From Puccinia triticina (taxonomy: Eukaryota > Basidiomycota > Pucciniomycetes > Pucciniales > Pucciniaceae), in NCBI RefSeq assembly GCF_026914185.1, contig NC_070566.1:3224001-3288000 (forward strand): 64,000 nt of DNA, read 5' to 3'. Below are positions 62,591 to 64,000 of the stretch, piece after piece (within the stretch, counting starts at the first letter, position 1; the number at the start of each line of letters is the position of its first letter). The notes below the pieces were generated by a model, which worked only from the letters and a program-made list of their open reading frames with translations, did no database searches and was not told the origin of the DNA. The translations under genes and the position numbers were made by a program.

Positions 62591-64000
62591 CATTATGCAG
62601 CAGCTACAATCTGATCAGTTCCCAAATATCACTAACTTGGTAGTTTCTTGGTGTTTTTGCCACTATATCTCATCCCAGCGTGGGAATCCTTCTGCCATAT
62701 GGTTACCTAAATGTTGACAGGCCCCCAAAGCTTCATTACCTACCTTTAATGACCACAAAACCCCCAAATGTAGCAGCTACAGTGTGATCAGTTTCCAAAT
62801 ATCACTACTTTGGTAGTTTCTTGGTTTTTCTGCCACTATATCTCATCCCAGCGTGGGAATCCTTCTGCCATATGGTTACCAACATGTTAAAGGGCCCCCA
62901 AAGATTCATTGCGTACCTTTAATGACCACAAAACCCACAAATGTAGCAGCTACAGTGTGGTCAGTTTCCAAATATCACTACTTAGTACTTTGGTAGTTTC
63001 TTGGTGTTTCTGCCACTATATCTCATCCCAGCGTGGGGATCTTTCTGCCATGTGGTTTCAAAAATGTTTAAAATTCCTCAAAGATTCATTGGTTACCTTT
63101 AATGACCCCAAAACCCACAAATATAGCAGCTACAGTGTGATCAGTTTCCAAATATCACTACTTTGGTAGTTTCTTGGGTTTTCTGCCACTATATCTCATC
63201 CCAGCGTGAGAATCCTTCTGCCGTATGGTTACCAAATTGTTAAAGGGCCCCCAAAAATTCATTGTGTACCTTTAATGATCACAAAACCCCCAAATGTAGC
63301 AGCTACAGTCTGATCAGTTCCCAAATATCACTACTTTGGTAGTTTCTTGGTGTTTCCGCCACTATATCTCATCCCAGTGTGGGAATCCTTCTGCCATATG
63401 GTTACAAAGGAGTTTACAGGCCCCCAGAGATTCATTATGTAAATTTAATGACCACAAAGCCTCGAAATGTAGAAGCTACAGTCTGATCAGTTCCCAAATA
63501 TCACTGCTTTGGTAGTCTCTTGTTGTTTCCGCCACTATATTTCATCCCAGCGTGGGAACCCTTCTGCCATATGGTTACTAAGCTATTTAAAGGCCCCCAA
63601 GGATTCATTACGCACTTTTAATGACCACAAAACCCACAAATGTAGAAGCTACATGAGTTTGATCAGTTCCCAACTATCACTACTTTGGTAGTTTCTTGGT
63701 GTTTCTGCCACTATATCTCATCTCAGCATGGGAATCCTTCTGCCATATGGTTACCAAAATTCCAAAAGGCCCCCAAAGATTCATTGTGTACCTTTAATGA
63801 GCACAAAACCTCCAAATACAGCAGCTACAGTCTGATCAGTTCCCAAATATCACTACTTTGGTTGTTTCTTGGTGTTTCTGCCACTATATCTCATCCCAGT
63901 GTGGGAATCCTTCTGACATATGGTTACCAAAATATTGAGCGGCCCCCAAGGATTCATTATGTACTTTTAATGACCACAAAACCCACAAATGTAGCAGCTA
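62590..64000. repeat. ~175-bp tandem satellite running off the window
   Basis: Eight units with a period of 172-178 bp, marked by GCAGCTACAGTCTGATCAGT and CTATATCTCATCCCAGCGTG. Unit-to-unit divergence is moderate (many substitutions, small indels). The array continues past 64000. Short open frames recur in each unit but differ in length; coding is unlikely. Confidence 0.93.

Overview
The window looks like nuclear DNA of a basidiomycete fungus, most likely a rust (Pucciniales, Puccinia-like).

Reasons: genes have many short introns (a 15-exon urease, a 10-exon PEP carboxykinase). Housekeeping genes sit as islands in a sea of nested transposons. Two genes belong to what I take to be a rust-expanded protein family with a C-terminal SAM-like domain. 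Species assignment is inference.

Layout. 1-3046: decayed transposon protein split by an 80-bp hairpin MITE, then an intact three-exon SAM-like family gene (minus strand). 3049-8532: a 5.5-kb Tc1/mariner-type element with TA target duplication and ~115-bp terminal inverted repeats. It carries a broken SAM-like family gene and a broken DDE transposase facing each other, and a 941-bp hAT-type element is inserted in the transposase. 9598-9796: a MITE. 9860-11818: pepsin-like aspartic protease (minus, 5 exons). 13220-16995: complete urease (minus, 15 exons). 17239-19556: foldback elements, a hairpin-unit array and a TTA-flanked MITE. 20096-21910: a 604-residue orphan ORF. 22478-26760: three nested repeats, the middle one a hAT-type element with an 8-bp target duplication. 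28173-33365: a Ty1/copia element with an intact 1,521-residue polyprotein and a 3' LTR but no visible 5' LTR, then a 555-bp palindrome and a coiled-coil gene (minus) that is cut off there.

35225-42665 is the gene-dense core: ATP-dependent PEP carboxykinase (minus), MICOS subunit Mic10 (minus) and a membrane-anchored GH5 exo-beta-1,3-glucanase (plus). Mic10 and the glucanase are divergent and share a 632-bp intergenic region.

43592-64000 is repeats. A hAT transposase remnant is fused at 47533 to a Ty3/gypsy integrase fragment. The rest of that gypsy element lies at 58263-61960, because a 10.3-kb CACTA-like element (47958-58259, TAG target duplication) was inserted between its RNase H and integrase regions. 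The CACTA-like element has long inverted arms around a 3.8-kb satellite array of a 41-bp unit. Two solo-LTR-like insertions (538 and 917 bp) sit in this complex. The window ends in a ~175-bp tandem satellite.

The host genes point to ordinary metabolism: urea hydrolysis, gluconeogenesis, mitochondrial cristae, wall glucan processing and secreted or surface proteolysis. I see no gene cluster acting as one pathway. The most unusual material is in the transposons: the passenger gene in the Tc1/mariner element, the repeated architecture of hairpin-unit arrays, and the satellite-bearing CACTA-like element.
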